Shown here: positions 21,215 through 29,933 of the stretch, piece after piece | Position numbering within the stretch: the stretch's first letter is position 1 | Layout: each line of letters starts with the position of its first letter | Virus record (IMG/VR): IMGVR_UViG_3300027782_000239 | Coordinates: 1 to 31,965 of that record | DNA: 31,965 bases | Direction: 5' to 3' (one strand) | Source of the DNA: a virus | Translations under genes and position numbers: made by a program | The notes under the pieces: model-generated | Told to the model about the DNA's origin: nothing | Seen by the model: the letters and a program-made list of their open reading frames with translations, nothing else | The model's database searches: none

Positions 21215-22809
21215 TAGAGAACCCTAACGCCAGACCAACTACCGCCTGAACCGCCTGATTGTGAAGATGTTTCTAAAGACGCACCTAGCATTGTTGCAAG
21301 GTCGCGCTCTGTAATGACGTTACCTTGTGGATAGATATTTACTACCGTTGGTAGGTTAGTTGCAAGACCACCTGCTTGACCGCGATAAGCACTGTCAAAC
21401 TGACCACCGATTGCAGCATCCATTGGATTGTTTGATTGAGGTGGTGCTGGTGGTGGAGTTGGTTGACCCTTGACTGGCACTCCAAGACTCGCAACTTTTT
21501 TGGCAATCTCATCAAGATACGCCATCCAGTCTTGGAATGGGTTTTTAGCTGTAGGCAAATCCCTCAACCAGATATTTAGTTCTTTAGTTTTGCCTTGAAC
21601 ATTAGCCAATTCATTGGCTACTCGTACAACTTCATCAGCGTTGCCACTGAGGATTGCTTGTTGCAATTCTAAGCGCTTACGATCTTCTTCTGAAACTTTG
21701 CCTTTGAGTGCTGCAACAATTTGAATTTGTGCAAGGTCAAAGATGGCTGATGCCTTCTTGACAAGGGCTGAATCTTTTTGTGTTTTTAGTAATGCTTTTT
21801 GCTGAGCCGCTATTGCAGCAGCTCTTTTCTTGGCATCTGTTTCAGCCTTCATTGCTGCTGCTTTATTAGATGCAGTTAGATCCTGATTGGCAAGAGTGGT
21901 ACTCATGCCTGATGGCTTTCCCAAGCCCTTGATTTCTTTGATAAGTTCAACAGCTCTTTGTGGTGAGAACCTGCCCAATATGTTGCTACCAACACCAAGG
22001 ATTGCGCCAAGAATACCAGCGCCGGGAATTGACTTCAATTCATTTTTTAGATACACAATCGAATCAATGAAGTTAGCAGTTGATGCTGCTGCGTTCTCCA
22101 TAGAAAGACCTAAAGTATCTACTGACTTATCACCAGATAATGATTGCAATGCACCAATAAGAGATTTACCAATTGTTTCTGATGCGTTCTCTGCTGCAAT
22201 AGATAATTTTCCTATTTGTGCAGAATAAGTTTGTGCAGCAATTGCAGCTTGTCCGCCAAACAGTTGTGTAAGACGCTTTGAAATATCTTCATAACTAGCA
22301 GCTGCTAATTCTGCTTTAGTAAATCCAAGGTTGAGTTGTCTCAATCCGCGAGTATTTCCCACAAAGGCCTGACTCAATGCTTGGCTTACTGTAACCACGT
22401 CGTAACCAGTTTGCGCTGCTGTATCAAGACTTTGATTTAGAATCTCTTGGCTCTTGGTCAGTGACCCTGTGGTCTGAAGAATTTTTACATAAGCAGGTTG
22501 CAACTGGTCGCGATTGATACCAGTAATTCTTTCAAGTGTGTTTAGATAGGCTTCAGCAGCGCCTGAGCCATATTGCAATCCAAGGTTCTTGACGCTTTGT
22601 GCAAGACGAGCGGTTTCTGCCTGTTGCTCACCAAAAGCTTTGACTGCCTTGTTTGAGTATTGAAATAATGCCCTTGTACCGAAAGTCACACCAAAGGCAT
22701 ATCCAAGTTTTTTGACACTACTTTGGAGTTTAGTGACCGATGTCTGTGCAGCTTGAAAGCCCTTTTTGCCAGTGAACTCCGCTGCAATATCAATGACTAC
22801 ATTACTCAT
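21214..22809 (-). CDS. Tape measure protein (531 aa), copy B
   Basis: The longer of the two tape measures. A segment with hydrophobic and Gly-rich character (IPGAGILGAILGVGSNILG, about residues 260-280) is present here and missing from copy A; it could be the membrane-active part found in many tape measures. Both flanks align well with copy A. The added 31 residues would lengthen the tail by roughly 5 nm. ATG overlaps the gp10-like stop (ATGA). Confidence 0.88.
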   Translation of the reverse strand: MSNVVIDIAAEFTGKKGFQAAQTSVTKLQSSVKKLGYAFGVTFGTRALFQYSNKAVKAFGEQQAETARLAQSVKNLGLQYGSGAAEAYLNTLERITGINRDQLQPAYVKILQTTGSLTKSQEILNQSLDTAAQTGYDVVTVSQALSQAFVGNTRGLRQLNLGFTKAELAAASYEDISKRLTQLFGGQAAIAAQTYSAQIGKLSIAAENASETIGKSLIGALQSLSGDKSVDTLGLSMENAAASTANFIDSIVYLKNELKSIPGAGILGAILGVGSNILGRFSPQRAVELIKEIKGLGKPSGMSTTLANQDLTASNKAAAMKAETDAKKRAAAIAAQQKALLKTQKDSALVKKASAIFDLAQIQIVAALKGKVSEEDRKRLELQQAILSGNADEVVRVANELANVQGKTKELNIWLRDLPTAKNPFQDWMAYLDEIAKKVASLGVPVKGQPTPPPAPPQSNNPMDAAIGGQFDSAYRGQAGGLATNLPTVVNIYPQGNVITERDLATMLGASLETSSQSGGSGGSWSGVRVL

Positions 22810-23474
22810 GCTGTCCTCTTTACATCGACAATGGCTGTACGAGCCTTGAATTTGGCATCAGCTGATTCAATGGCTTTGAATATAGCCACAATCTGTTTTC
22901 CTTGATCTTGTTCCCAAGCACGATAAATCAAACGACCACGCATATCCTCATTGGCTTTTTTTGTTCCATAAAGTTTGCCTTGACGTTGTGTAAAGTTACG
23001 ACCAGCATCGGGATTAGTTGAGTGCGAGTAACTGTTACTTCCAGCACCTTTTCCAATCCAAGGTTGTCCATTAGGGTTTTTACGACCAGCAGTTTCATAG
23101 ATAGCACCAACTGCTGAATTATTTTTGATGCGAAAGAGCGAACGGAATCCACGCTTATTAGGTTTACTGTATCCAGTACGAGTGACAATACCAGCCTTAA
23201 TTACATCAGCATTGTAAAGCGGAAATAACCGCAAACGACCTTCAGTATTGAATTGACGAAAGGCTGAATTGCGTTTGGTTATCTTGCGCCCTTTAGATCT
23301 TTCATCCCAACCGTAGAGATTTCCGGGTGGTGTTGAAGGAACGAATCCACGAGCATCTGATTGAAGAACTTTGAGAGATGCACCTATTTCCTTGGTTAGT
23401 TCTTTAGCCAAGTCAGGAGCATACGCATTGAGAGCTTTACGGAGTTCAATTACGCCTTTGACGCTTACTGGCAT
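22806..23474 (-). CDS. HK97 gp10-like / minor tail protein, copy B
   Basis: A 222-residue basic protein; the first 18 residues and the YETAGRK and YRAWEQDQGKQ blocks match copy A. Between them the sequence is unrelated or has insertions (STPPGNLYGWDERSKGRKIT and a stretch with AGSNSYSHSTNPDAG). AGGAG seven bases before ATG at 23,474 fixes the start, which lies within the frameshift extension of the chaperone. Confidence 0.6.
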   Translation of the reverse strand: MPVSVKGVIELRKALNAYAPDLAKELTKEIGASLKVLQSDARGFVPSTPPGNLYGWDERSKGRKITKRNSAFRQFNTEGRLRLFPLYNADVIKAGIVTRTGYSKPNKRGFRSLFRIKNNSAVGAIYETAGRKNPNGQPWIGKGAGSNSYSHSTNPDAGRNFTQRQGKLYGTKKANEDMRGRLIYRAWEQDQGKQIVAIFKAIESADAKFKARTAIVDVKRTA

Positions 23475-23867
23475 CGCTGATCTCCTTTGCTCTGTCTTTG
23501 AGTCCATCCAGCATTGCCTTGAACATTGCCGAATCTAACTCAATCAAATGTTGTGGCGCGATTCCTGTCTCAATGCTCAAACGAGCAACAAGATAGGTGA
23601 AGGAATCACGCCCTAGTCCAAAGGGTCGTCATCGAGAACTTCTACTCTCACGAGTGTGTCCACGAAGTCGTCCAGTGGTTTTACCGTTTCACCCGAACGT
23701 CTAATACATTCCCAAGCAAGCCAATAGACATCAGACTGCTTTTCATCGTCACGAAAGGCCTTGTGAAAGCCTTTCTTTGCGTAACGTTCGAAAGCCATCT
23801 CAATTGCTGGGGTTACCTGATGCTCAGATACTTCTCCACCAACTCTTGTTATCTTTAGTTTTGCCAT
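23446..23867 (-). CDS. Tail assembly chaperone, -1 frameshift product (GT-like), copy B
   Basis: Slippage at 23,625-23,619 gives an 83 + 57 residue protein as in copy A. The extension is the same until its last few residues (KRQRRN here, KRKGRG in copy A), which lie in the overlap with the gp10-like gene. Silent changes in the -1 frame relative to copy A (for example the codon after TAT) support its being read. Confidence 0.8.
23613..23867 (-). CDS. Tail assembly chaperone, short form (G-like), copy B
   Basis: An 84-residue protein, differing from copy A only by His for Tyr at 18 and Asp for Glu at 72. It follows the tail tube gene by 22 bases with AAGGG as ribosome site. It ends two codons after the slip site. 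Confidence 0.85.
   Translation of the reverse strand: MAKLKITRVGGEVSEHQVTPAIEMAFERYAKKGFHKAFRDDEKQSDVYWLAWECIRRSGETVKPLDDFVDTLVRVEVLDDDPLD
23619..23625 (-). other. Ribosomal -1 slippery heptamer CCCTTTG, copy B
   Basis: Same C CCT TTG heptamer and following GAC TAG as in copy A, at the same codon. Its retention in two copies that differ nearby in silent positions supports function. Confidence 0.82.
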
Positions 23868-23889
23868 TCTTTAGCCCTTTTCTATTAGA

Positions 23890-24297
23890 TTATGAAGTAG
23901 TAATTGCTACTGTGCCGTTAACGTTCCATGTTACAGATTGTGTACCAAGATCGCTAACTGCACCGTTGATGTCTGTTGTCCCATTGACAAGACATGACAT
24001 TGTGTAAAGTGGATTTGTTGCTGATGTTGCAGCTGATGTCTGCTTGAAAGTAACTGCTGTTGATGTTCCCCAAGTTGCTTGAAGAGTAGCAAGAACTTTT
24101 GCAGCTGCTGTGTCATTGAAGAAGTCAATTGTTACAGATGATGCTTCAAGACCCTTGACAAACTTGTGTCCTGAGTCTCCCATTGCTGTTACTTCGAGTT
24201 CATCGAATTGACGGTTGAGAGTTACGCTTGAAACGTAAGCGCTTAGATCGACCGCATTGACGGTGACTACTACGCCATTATTTAGAAATACGGCCAT
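23890..24297 (-). CDS. Major tail (tube) protein, copy B
   Basis: 135 residues. The substitutions relative to copy A lie in the NDTAAAKVLATLQATWGTS helix-like segment, plus one Val/Ile near the C-terminus. GAGGA eight bases upstream of ATG is a strong ribosome site, fitting the need for many copies per virion. Confidence 0.85.
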   Translation of the reverse strand: MAVFLNNGVVVTVNAVDLSAYVSSVTLNRQFDELEVTAMGDSGHKFVKGLEASSVTIDFFNDTAAAKVLATLQATWGTSTAVTFKQTSAATSATNPLYTMSCLVNGTTDINGAVSDLGTQSVTWNVNGTVAITTS

Positions 24298-24300
24298 CTT

Positions 24301-24411
24301 TTATTCCTCATCTTTCTTAGTAGGTTTTGGTGCTGGTGCTGCTGGTGCTGCTGGTGCAGTTTGCCCGATTTTCTCGAGAAAGGCTGCGGTTTCTTTTTCC
24401 CAATCGGACAT
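24301..24411 (-). CDS. Ala/Pro-rich 36-residue mini-protein, copy B
   Basis: MSDWEKETAAFLEKIG, then a linker with three Ala-Ala-Pro-type units, then KPTKKDEE. One more 9-bp unit than copy A, an in-frame tandem repeat difference that leaves the reading frame intact. Tucked between connector and tail tube genes with no spare bases. Confidence 0.65.
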   Translation of the reverse strand: MSDWEKETAAFLEKIGQTAPAAPAAPAPKPTKKDEE

Positions 24412-24413
24412 AA

Positions 24414-24809
24414 CTAACTCCAACTCGTAAGGATTGATACGGACATTTCACATGTAAGCAAGTCACCAGATGCAGCGTTGAGAACGCTTGGTGCAGAGAC
24501 TGTGCCTACATTGAAAACTATGCTTGATGCAGCTAATAAACTAAATGCCTTGACTACGAAATCCTCAATACCGTTGAGGTTGCCTTCGTTATCAAAAAGC
24601 GGACAGGTCAGCATAACCTTAAAGTTAGCCATTGGTGATATTGAAGTTTGTGAATTATTTGTAGGCGTGATATATGGATCATCAGGGCTAACAATGCATG
24701 AGTTGGCAGTAATTGTGGCAGGCGGAAATGCGTAAGTTGCCCATCGTGTGTTATCTACTAATGCAGTTGCAAGTGTAGTTCTAAGAGTAGTTATCGCTGG
24801 TGTAGGCAT
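24414..24809 (-). CDS. Head-tail joining / tail terminator-like protein, copy B
   Basis: 131 residues, differing from copy A in the ATYAFPPATITANS segment and at one position near 90. Here the start follows the adaptor stop directly instead of sharing a base. The strongly conserved C-terminal half probably contacts the tail tube or connector ring. Confidence 0.62.
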   Translation of the reverse strand: MPTPAITTLRTTLATALVDNTRWATYAFPPATITANSCIVSPDDPYITPTNNSQTSISPMANFKVMLTCPLFDNEGNLNGIEDFVVKAFSLLAASSIVFNVGTVSAPSVLNAASGDLLTCEMSVSILTSWS

Positions 24810-25373
24810 TTACCCGACCATACTGCGAGGGTCTGTTGCATGAGCGATGAGACCACGAATCTTTGCAAGAAGGCTGTTAGACATGCGCCAAGGTGAAGCA
24901 CTGCCATCGATTGCAACGCCACCTGATGATGGCACTTGGCGTGCTTGAAATATATCTACTGAAAGCATAAGTGATGCTTCTTGAATTGCTGAGTCAGCTG
25001 TCCAATCAGTTGTTGTATCACCTGTGACTAAACCGTATGGATAAAGTGTATTTTTGTCTGTTGCTGTTGCAGCTGAAATTGTATAAGTAATGCTCAATTC
25101 AGAAACTGCTGTAATTGTCTTTGTGCCATTCCATGCAGAACCACAATTTGTAATGACTACTGAGTCTCCAACAATAAAGTCATGAGCAGTCTCAAAATAT
25201 AATGTTGCCGTAGTTGTGGTCTTTGAATGTGCTATTGCAAACTCACTTTTGACCCAAAGCATTGGAAGTAGGACTGCATCTGATGCGTCGCACACTTCCT
25301 GCAATATCGCGTCACTATACAAAGAACCAACGCCAAGAACCGCCTTGAGTTCTGCAATTGTTGTAAGTGACAT
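24810..25373 (-). CDS. Head-tail connector (adaptor) protein, copy B
   Basis: 187 residues with the same helical ends as copy A. The beta-rich central insert (about residues 50-115) carries most of the substitutions (for example ETAHDFIVGDSVVITN), so it is likely exposed. Start ATG has AAAGGAAAT upstream. Confidence 0.68.
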   Translation of the reverse strand: MSLTTIAELKAVLGVGSLYSDAILQEVCDASDAVLLPMLWVKSEFAIAHSKTTTTATLYFETAHDFIVGDSVVITNCGSAWNGTKTITAVSELSITYTISAATATDKNTLYPYGLVTGDTTTDWTADSAIQEASLMLSVDIFQARQVPSSGGVAIDGSASPWRMSNSLLAKIRGLIAHATDPRSMVG

Positions 25374-25392
25374 TATTTCCTTTCTAAAGACC

Positions 25393-25421
25393 CAGTGAGG
25401 GCAAGGGCTATGCCCCCACTG
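25393..25421 (-). terminator. Conserved hairpin after the capsid gene, copy B
   Basis: Identical stem and loop to copy A although the capsid coding sequence just upstream has diverged beyond easy alignment. A conserved RNA fold is therefore more likely than shared ancestry alone. Possible partial terminator or mRNA-end protector. Confidence 0.6.
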
Positions 25422-25440
25422 AGCGACTTAGTTACTGCTA

Positions 25441-27012
25441 TTAGGCAGTCATGTTATAGCGACGAACACCCTTGCCAGACTTGCCAACATAAATTGCCAA
25501 GTAGCCATAAAGTGCAATCTGGATTTGACCAGTTGCAAGCAAGTTCACACGAAGGTTAGTTGCTGGTGATTCCCATGTGTAGACAGAACCTGGTGCGACG
25601 AGGAATGCTGACTCGTCAATAAGTCCTGAAGTTGCGATGTTGTGATCTACGATAAGTGAAGTACCGAGAACATTTCCAACAACACTTGAAGGCACGACTG
25701 CACCTGATGCGTTAGTTGTCTGGCCTTGTGCTGAATACAATGAACGTCCAGTTGTATCTGCGTAACCAGTAATTGCAGCCCACTGATCTGTCGAAGCAAT
25801 TAGCTTGTTAGCGTAATCTCCACCAGTTCCCTTGTATGCTGCTGCGCCTTCAACTGAAATAAATGATTGAAGTCCTGCTGCTGTTGTTGCAACTGATGTT
25901 GCTTGTGTTCCTGAAGATGTGAATGCAGCGATAAGTGCGTTATCTGTTGCCTTCTCATAAGCCTTGCGGAGTTCAGCCATTAGGAGTTCCATGAATGCAG
26001 GTGAACTTCTGTCAATGAGCTCAAAAGATACTTCATTTAATCCGCTGTACTTTTGTACAGAAATCGTGTCATAGGCTGAGGTCATCCCAGTTTCTGATGT
26101 TGCTGCGCCTTCATTGACTGCTGCAACTGTTGGTGCAGTGTTTGCTGAAGATGCGTTTGTGTAAAGGCGTGGAATAGTGAAAGACATTCCGTCAATTCCT
26201 GCAAGTGATCCACGAGTTACTGCCTCGAATGATGGACGACCTGTAAATGTATCTGTTAGGAAAGTATTTAGGTGTGACGGTAATGTCACGCCTGTATTTG
26301 TTGAAGTGCTGTCATCAGCTGCAAGAACAGTGCGACGAGCTGAATCGTCTCCCATTGCTGCTTTGATGTTTGCATCAAGATATTGTGCGGATGTGATTGG
26401 TGCTACGCGCTCGCGCACGTTTGTAACAGCAACAGTTGGGCGAGCAGCTTCTACAGCCGATGCCTCAACTTCTGGAGCCGCTACTGTCTCAGGAGTATTC
26501 TCCACGACTGTCTCGCTTTCTGTTGGTTGGATTTCTACAACTGGGAGGACTTCCTCAGCTGCAATTTCAAGTACCTGTGCTGTTTTGAACGCAGGTTCGG
26601 TGACTAAACTGACTTCTTTTAATTTAGCCAAACTTACAACGATATGACCATCGCGTGATGGCTTGGATGCAATGATTTCTGCACCTACTGAAAGACCGCT
26701 TACAAGTCCTTCTTGAGCCATAACAAGTGCATCGTTACCACCTGTTGAACGTGAAAGTTTGAATGTTGCATAAATGCCATCTGGTCGAACTGTTGCAGTA
26801 ACCATGCGTCCGACAGGCTTCTTCATGTCGTGCTGTGATAGCAATTTGATTTTGCTTGGATCAGCAATATCAATTGAACCAGCCTCGAATACGACTCCGC
26901 CCATATTTGTCTGACCAACTTCGCCTGTTCCCATTGGCACAATCTTGCCTGAGATTTCGCGACGTTCTTCGCTGCACTCAATTGATGAGGCTTCAATAAT
27001 TAGTTGTTCCAT
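25441..27012 (-). CDS. Maturation protease fused to HK97-type major capsid protein, copy B
   Basis: A 523-residue fusion. The protease part keeps LLSQHD, GLSVGAE and LKEVSLVTEPAF and matches copy A closely. The linker (EVLPVVEIQPTESETVVENT) is variable, and the capsid part (from about residue 205) is of another subtype: LPSHLNTFLTDTFTGRPSFE and SGLNEVSFELIDRSSPAFMELL, ending VRRYNMTA. The overall fold order is kept. The swap point lies near the VEAARPTV stretch that both copies share. Confidence 0.85.
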   Translation of the reverse strand: MEQLIIEASSIECSEERREISGKIVPMGTGEVGQTNMGGVVFEAGSIDIADPSKIKLLSQHDMKKPVGRMVTATVRPDGIYATFKLSRSTGGNDALVMAQEGLVSGLSVGAEIIASKPSRDGHIVVSLAKLKEVSLVTEPAFKTAQVLEIAAEEVLPVVEIQPTESETVVENTPETVAAPEVEASAVEAARPTVAVTNVRERVAPITSAQYLDANIKAAMGDDSARRTVLAADDSTSTNTGVTLPSHLNTFLTDTFTGRPSFEAVTRGSLAGIDGMSFTIPRLYTNASSANTAPTVAAVNEGAATSETGMTSAYDTISVQKYSGLNEVSFELIDRSSPAFMELLMAELRKAYEKATDNALIAAFTSSGTQATSVATTAAGLQSFISVEGAAAYKGTGGDYANKLIASTDQWAAITGYADTTGRSLYSAQGQTTNASGAVVPSSVVGNVLGTSLIVDHNIATSGLIDESAFLVAPGSVYTWESPATNLRVNLLATGQIQIALYGYLAIYVGKSGKGVRRYNMTA

Positions 27013-28139
27013 TAGAGTCCTTCACTTCCATTAGGAGTTAGATCAGTCATGCCCATTGCTTGTTCAGTTGTAATGAGTTCAAGAGTTAGTAATTTTTCAA
27101 TTACTGTAAGTTCCACTATTGGGTCGCTCTTGAGGAATGTGTCATAAACTGCAAAGCGCACTTCATGGCCTGAAGTTGATATATCGTCCATTGAAAGTCT
27201 TGACTGGACGCATTGAATGTAAGGCTCGATGGATAGTGCGTAAAATTGTTTGCGTTCGTCTTGGACGTTTGCATAAGTCATTGTTGTGTTCATGTCTGAA
27301 GACAAGTAATAAGCAGGAACGTTGCATAGACGTGCAACTTGTGTACTCAATGTCTGAATCGCGTCGTTGTACATCATGTCTTTAGGACTAAATGAAACAG
27401 GAGCATAATCTAAAGTTGAAGTTAAAAATGCAGTTGAATTATTTTGACGTGCTCGTTTCCAAGCTGAGAGAAGTCCTTGAACTTCGCTAGGAGGAAGATC
27501 GGCTCCTGAGTTCTTAAGATAGCCCGCAGGTTGTGGATTAGCGGAGTTCTGAGAAGCTGCGCGTTCTACATCAATTGCTGATTGAATTGTGCGACTACCA
27601 CGTTCTAGAACGCCTTCATCGAATCCTTGTATTGTAACAATGTCATTCATAGATACAGGATTCATGTCCATGTAATACTGAGTGACCATGATGCCTTCTA
27701 AGTCAGTTGTAAATGTGACGCGAGAATTAGCAATCCATTCGAAAGCAGCAGGTCGTCCGTCCTCGCTGTAGCGTTCCGTTACCAAAAGGTAGGACACGCC
27801 GTAGAACATTAAGGAATCAATTATCCAGCTGAGAGTAATAAAAGATGGTTGATTTTTGGAAAGTTGATTGATCCAACGAGGAGCTGCAATAACTTCACCA
27901 GTAGATTTTTTGTAATACTCCAACGGTATGGATGCAACTGTTCCGCAGATTAGGTTGCGTGCTCGCGCTACGCTTGGCACTGTCATCGCATCATGGCGCG
28001 AGACCCTTGCAAAGATGGCGTTGTAAAGCGAAGGCATGTTCTCGCCCATGACCTGTGGGTTATATTGCGCTTCTACAGTCGCCTTATTATTAGATGATAC
28101 CGTCCGCGAAAATATACCCATAGACAGAAAGGATACCAT
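27012..28139 (-). CDS. Portal protein (HK97 type), copy B
   Basis: 375 residues. Shares the extreme N-terminus MVSFLSMGIFSR with copy A (same invariant DNA block), then diverges until TVASIPLEYYKKSTGE; DLPPSEVQGLLSAWKRARQNNSTA and MTYANVQDERKQ are the best conserved parts. Start may be ATG 28,139 or 28,121. Its last base pair is shared with the fusion-capsid start. Confidence 0.88.
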   Translation of the reverse strand: MVSFLSMGIFSRTVSSNNKATVEAQYNPQVMGENMPSLYNAIFARVSRHDAMTVPSVARARNLICGTVASIPLEYYKKSTGEVIAAPRWINQLSKNQPSFITLSWIIDSLMFYGVSYLLVTERYSEDGRPAAFEWIANSRVTFTTDLEGIMVTQYYMDMNPVSMNDIVTIQGFDEGVLERGSRTIQSAIDVERAASQNSANPQPAGYLKNSGADLPPSEVQGLLSAWKRARQNNSTAFLTSTLDYAPVSFSPKDMMYNDAIQTLSTQVARLCNVPAYYLSSDMNTTMTYANVQDERKQFYALSIEPYIQCVQSRLSMDDISTSGHEVRFAVYDTFLKSDPIVELTVIEKLLTLELITTEQAMGMTDLTPNGSEGL

Positions 28140-28158
28140 TTGTCAAGTTATTAGACAA
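28105..28158 (-). promoter_or_regulatory. 54-bp invariant block at portal start, copy B
   Basis: Base-for-base the same as 11,925-11,978, bounded on both sides by differing sequence. It includes both candidate portal ATGs and a TTGACA hexamer on the coding strand. Confidence 0.45.
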
Positions 28159-28177
28159 GTCACACTTGCGTGTCTAA
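28151..28177 (-). promoter_or_regulatory. TTAGACA-N13-TGTCTAA dyad at terminase-portal junction, copy B
   Basis: Same 7-bp arms and 13-base spacing as copy A, with most spacer bases changed. An inner ACAC-GCAA-GTGT hairpin exists only in this copy. The left arm holds the terminase stop TAG. Confidence 0.45.
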
Positions 28178-29598
28178 GTGTATATCTGTGCTACAGACTG
28201 AGGTTTCATTAGATGGCTTACGACCATGGCAATGGAGATTGGTGCTGATACATCTCCTGCGCTCTTGCGTTTGACAATACGCCATGCTGAGTCATTGACT
28301 TTAGCTGCGCAGTTGTTGAACTGCTGAATAAGTTCATCTTGTCCATTGTGAACAATCTTGTGATTTACCAATCCATCTAACAGATCACCACACGCTTGAT
28401 AGAACTGCTGACCAGAACAGTCCATGGTTACAACTCCAGCATTGGCTAAGCGTTCAGCAATTGATGCAGTTGTGTATTTGTCAAACAAGACCAGTCGAGG
28501 ACGATAAATGTCAGCCCATCCTTTTATACTTGCTGCAATCCTTAGATCATCTACAGCAACCTGTGATTCAAAGGTTTCTAGGATTCCAATAGCAATTTTG
28601 CCATCTGGCATCATCTGTCCAGCAACTAACGATGCGTTTCTTCTGCTAGGTGAAACATCAAAGCCAAACATTGTCAAGGCTCCTGGTGTTATCGTCAAAG
28701 TGCTATCGCTTGTCTCTTCCAAGACTCCATGAGGCCAAGGACTGCTAAGAGAATCAATCCATTGACAGAGCGTTTCAGTTCGAGTGTTTTCTATTGGTGA
28801 AGTCGATATTGCTTCTTCAATGGCTTCTTCCGTAATTGTGTAGCCCAGTGCTGGATTGGCTTGCGCCCATGCAACACGATCATTAATTTTGCAATACTGA
28901 GGTGCTGAGTATTCATAGAATCCAAAAGACTTAGGTGGATGGTCTAGCGCTCTTTCTCTGAGATCATTGAGAACCTTGCTAAACGCGTCACCTGCATTCG
29001 ACGTTAGCAGAATATGGGAACCAGCATGGGCGCGAGTTGTCGGCATTGCAGCTCTATAGCCCTCTTCATCGATTTCACGTAACTCATCAATAAATAACAA
29101 GCCATTGACAGTGCGACCACGAGAACCATCACGAGTTGATGCAACAACATCTAAGCGAGCACCAGATAACATCTCAATTGACTCTGTACCGTTTGCGTAA
29201 CGAATCTGTTTGACAAAACCCTTTAGGTGGTCGTTGGTTTCAATCAGCTGAGTGACTTGTCTAAAGGTATCTAAGGCCATAGATCTATTACTTGACATTA
29301 TGAGAACGTTTGTCTCCCATTTGATTAGATGAGCCAAAATAAGCATGCGAGCAAGGTGAGTCTTGCCATTCTGACGTGCTACAAGGATGAGATTGGTCTT
29401 GCGTATCCAGAGTCCAGCCTTATCCACCATCAACATGTCTTTTAGCACATATTCCTGCCATGGGAGTAAATCAATCCCAACTATGGTGCATAAATCCTTG
29501 ACATCTTGTAATTTGTTTTTGCCTGTGAGAAATGGCGTGTAGAGCCTTGGTTTCGTTGCCCCCAGTAGCTTCTTGGACTTTTTGGGTTTATTCGTCAT
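28174..29598 (-). CDS. terL: Terminase large subunit, copy B
   Basis: 474 residues, collinear with copy A without gaps. Differences include Walker A context (ARQNGKTH for SRQNGKTH), a few residues in the first 70, and the last four residues (QIYT for AIYG). The nuclease Asp in FGFDVSPSRRNAS and all ATPase residues are retained. Packaging specificity of the two copies is therefore probably the same. Confidence 0.95.
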   Translation of the reverse strand: MTNKPKKSKKLLGATKPRLYTPFLTGKNKLQDVKDLCTIVGIDLLPWQEYVLKDMLMVDKAGLWIRKTNLILVARQNGKTHLARMLILAHLIKWETNVLIMSSNRSMALDTFRQVTQLIETNDHLKGFVKQIRYANGTESIEMLSGARLDVVASTRDGSRGRTVNGLLFIDELREIDEEGYRAAMPTTRAHAGSHILLTSNAGDAFSKVLNDLRERALDHPPKSFGFYEYSAPQYCKINDRVAWAQANPALGYTITEEAIEEAISTSPIENTRTETLCQWIDSLSSPWPHGVLEETSDSTLTITPGALTMFGFDVSPSRRNASLVAGQMMPDGKIAIGILETFESQVAVDDLRIAASIKGWADIYRPRLVLFDKYTTASIAERLANAGVVTMDCSGQQFYQACGDLLDGLVNHKIVHNGQDELIQQFNNCAAKVNDSAWRIVKRKSAGDVSAPISIAMVVSHLMKPQSVAQIYT

Positions 29599-29933
29599 TG
29601 ACTCGGATTAGGTCGGGCAGTAAATGGACTGTCTTGGTGAACCTTTGAGCGTGTTAGGGAGGCGGAGACTGGAAAGACAGGGGGGGTGAACGCTGGTGCT
29701 AAAAAAGAGCCTGCTGAGCGCGAACCTTTTGATGAATTGCATCGCTTACAACAAGCCACCATGTTCTCCATGTTCATTGCTTGGTCTGGTGCTTTACTCA
29801 CTGGAATTATGTGATCCACTGTGGTGGCTGGTTGTTGGCAGTAATAACAAGTCCACTGATCACGAGATAACACACTGAGTCTTATCTTTCGATAGCTGCG
29901 TGTATCTCTAGGGTCATTACTCTTTAGTGCCAA
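29595..29933 (-). CDS. HNH endonuclease, copy B
   Basis: About 112 residues with the same zinc and DHIIP motifs as copy A. The codon matching the copy A ATG is TTG at 29,933, with GGAAG eight bases upstream; an ATG at 29,966 would give 11 more residues but has no clear ribosome site. The stop overlaps the terminase start by 4 bp (ATGA). The tail ends PNPSQ in place of PNPI. Confidence 0.85.
   Translation of the reverse strand: MALKSNDPRDTRSYRKIRLSVLSRDQWTCYYCQQPATTVDHIIPVSKAPDQAMNMENMVACCKRCNSSKGSRSAGSFLAPAFTPPVFPVSASLTRSKVHQDSPFTARPNPSQ

Noticed and set aside
26177-26647. 156-residue plus-strand open frame
   Set aside because: It lies wholly antisense to the protease-capsid fusion, with Ser/Thr/Val composition of an antisense frame and no equivalent of the same extent in copy A.
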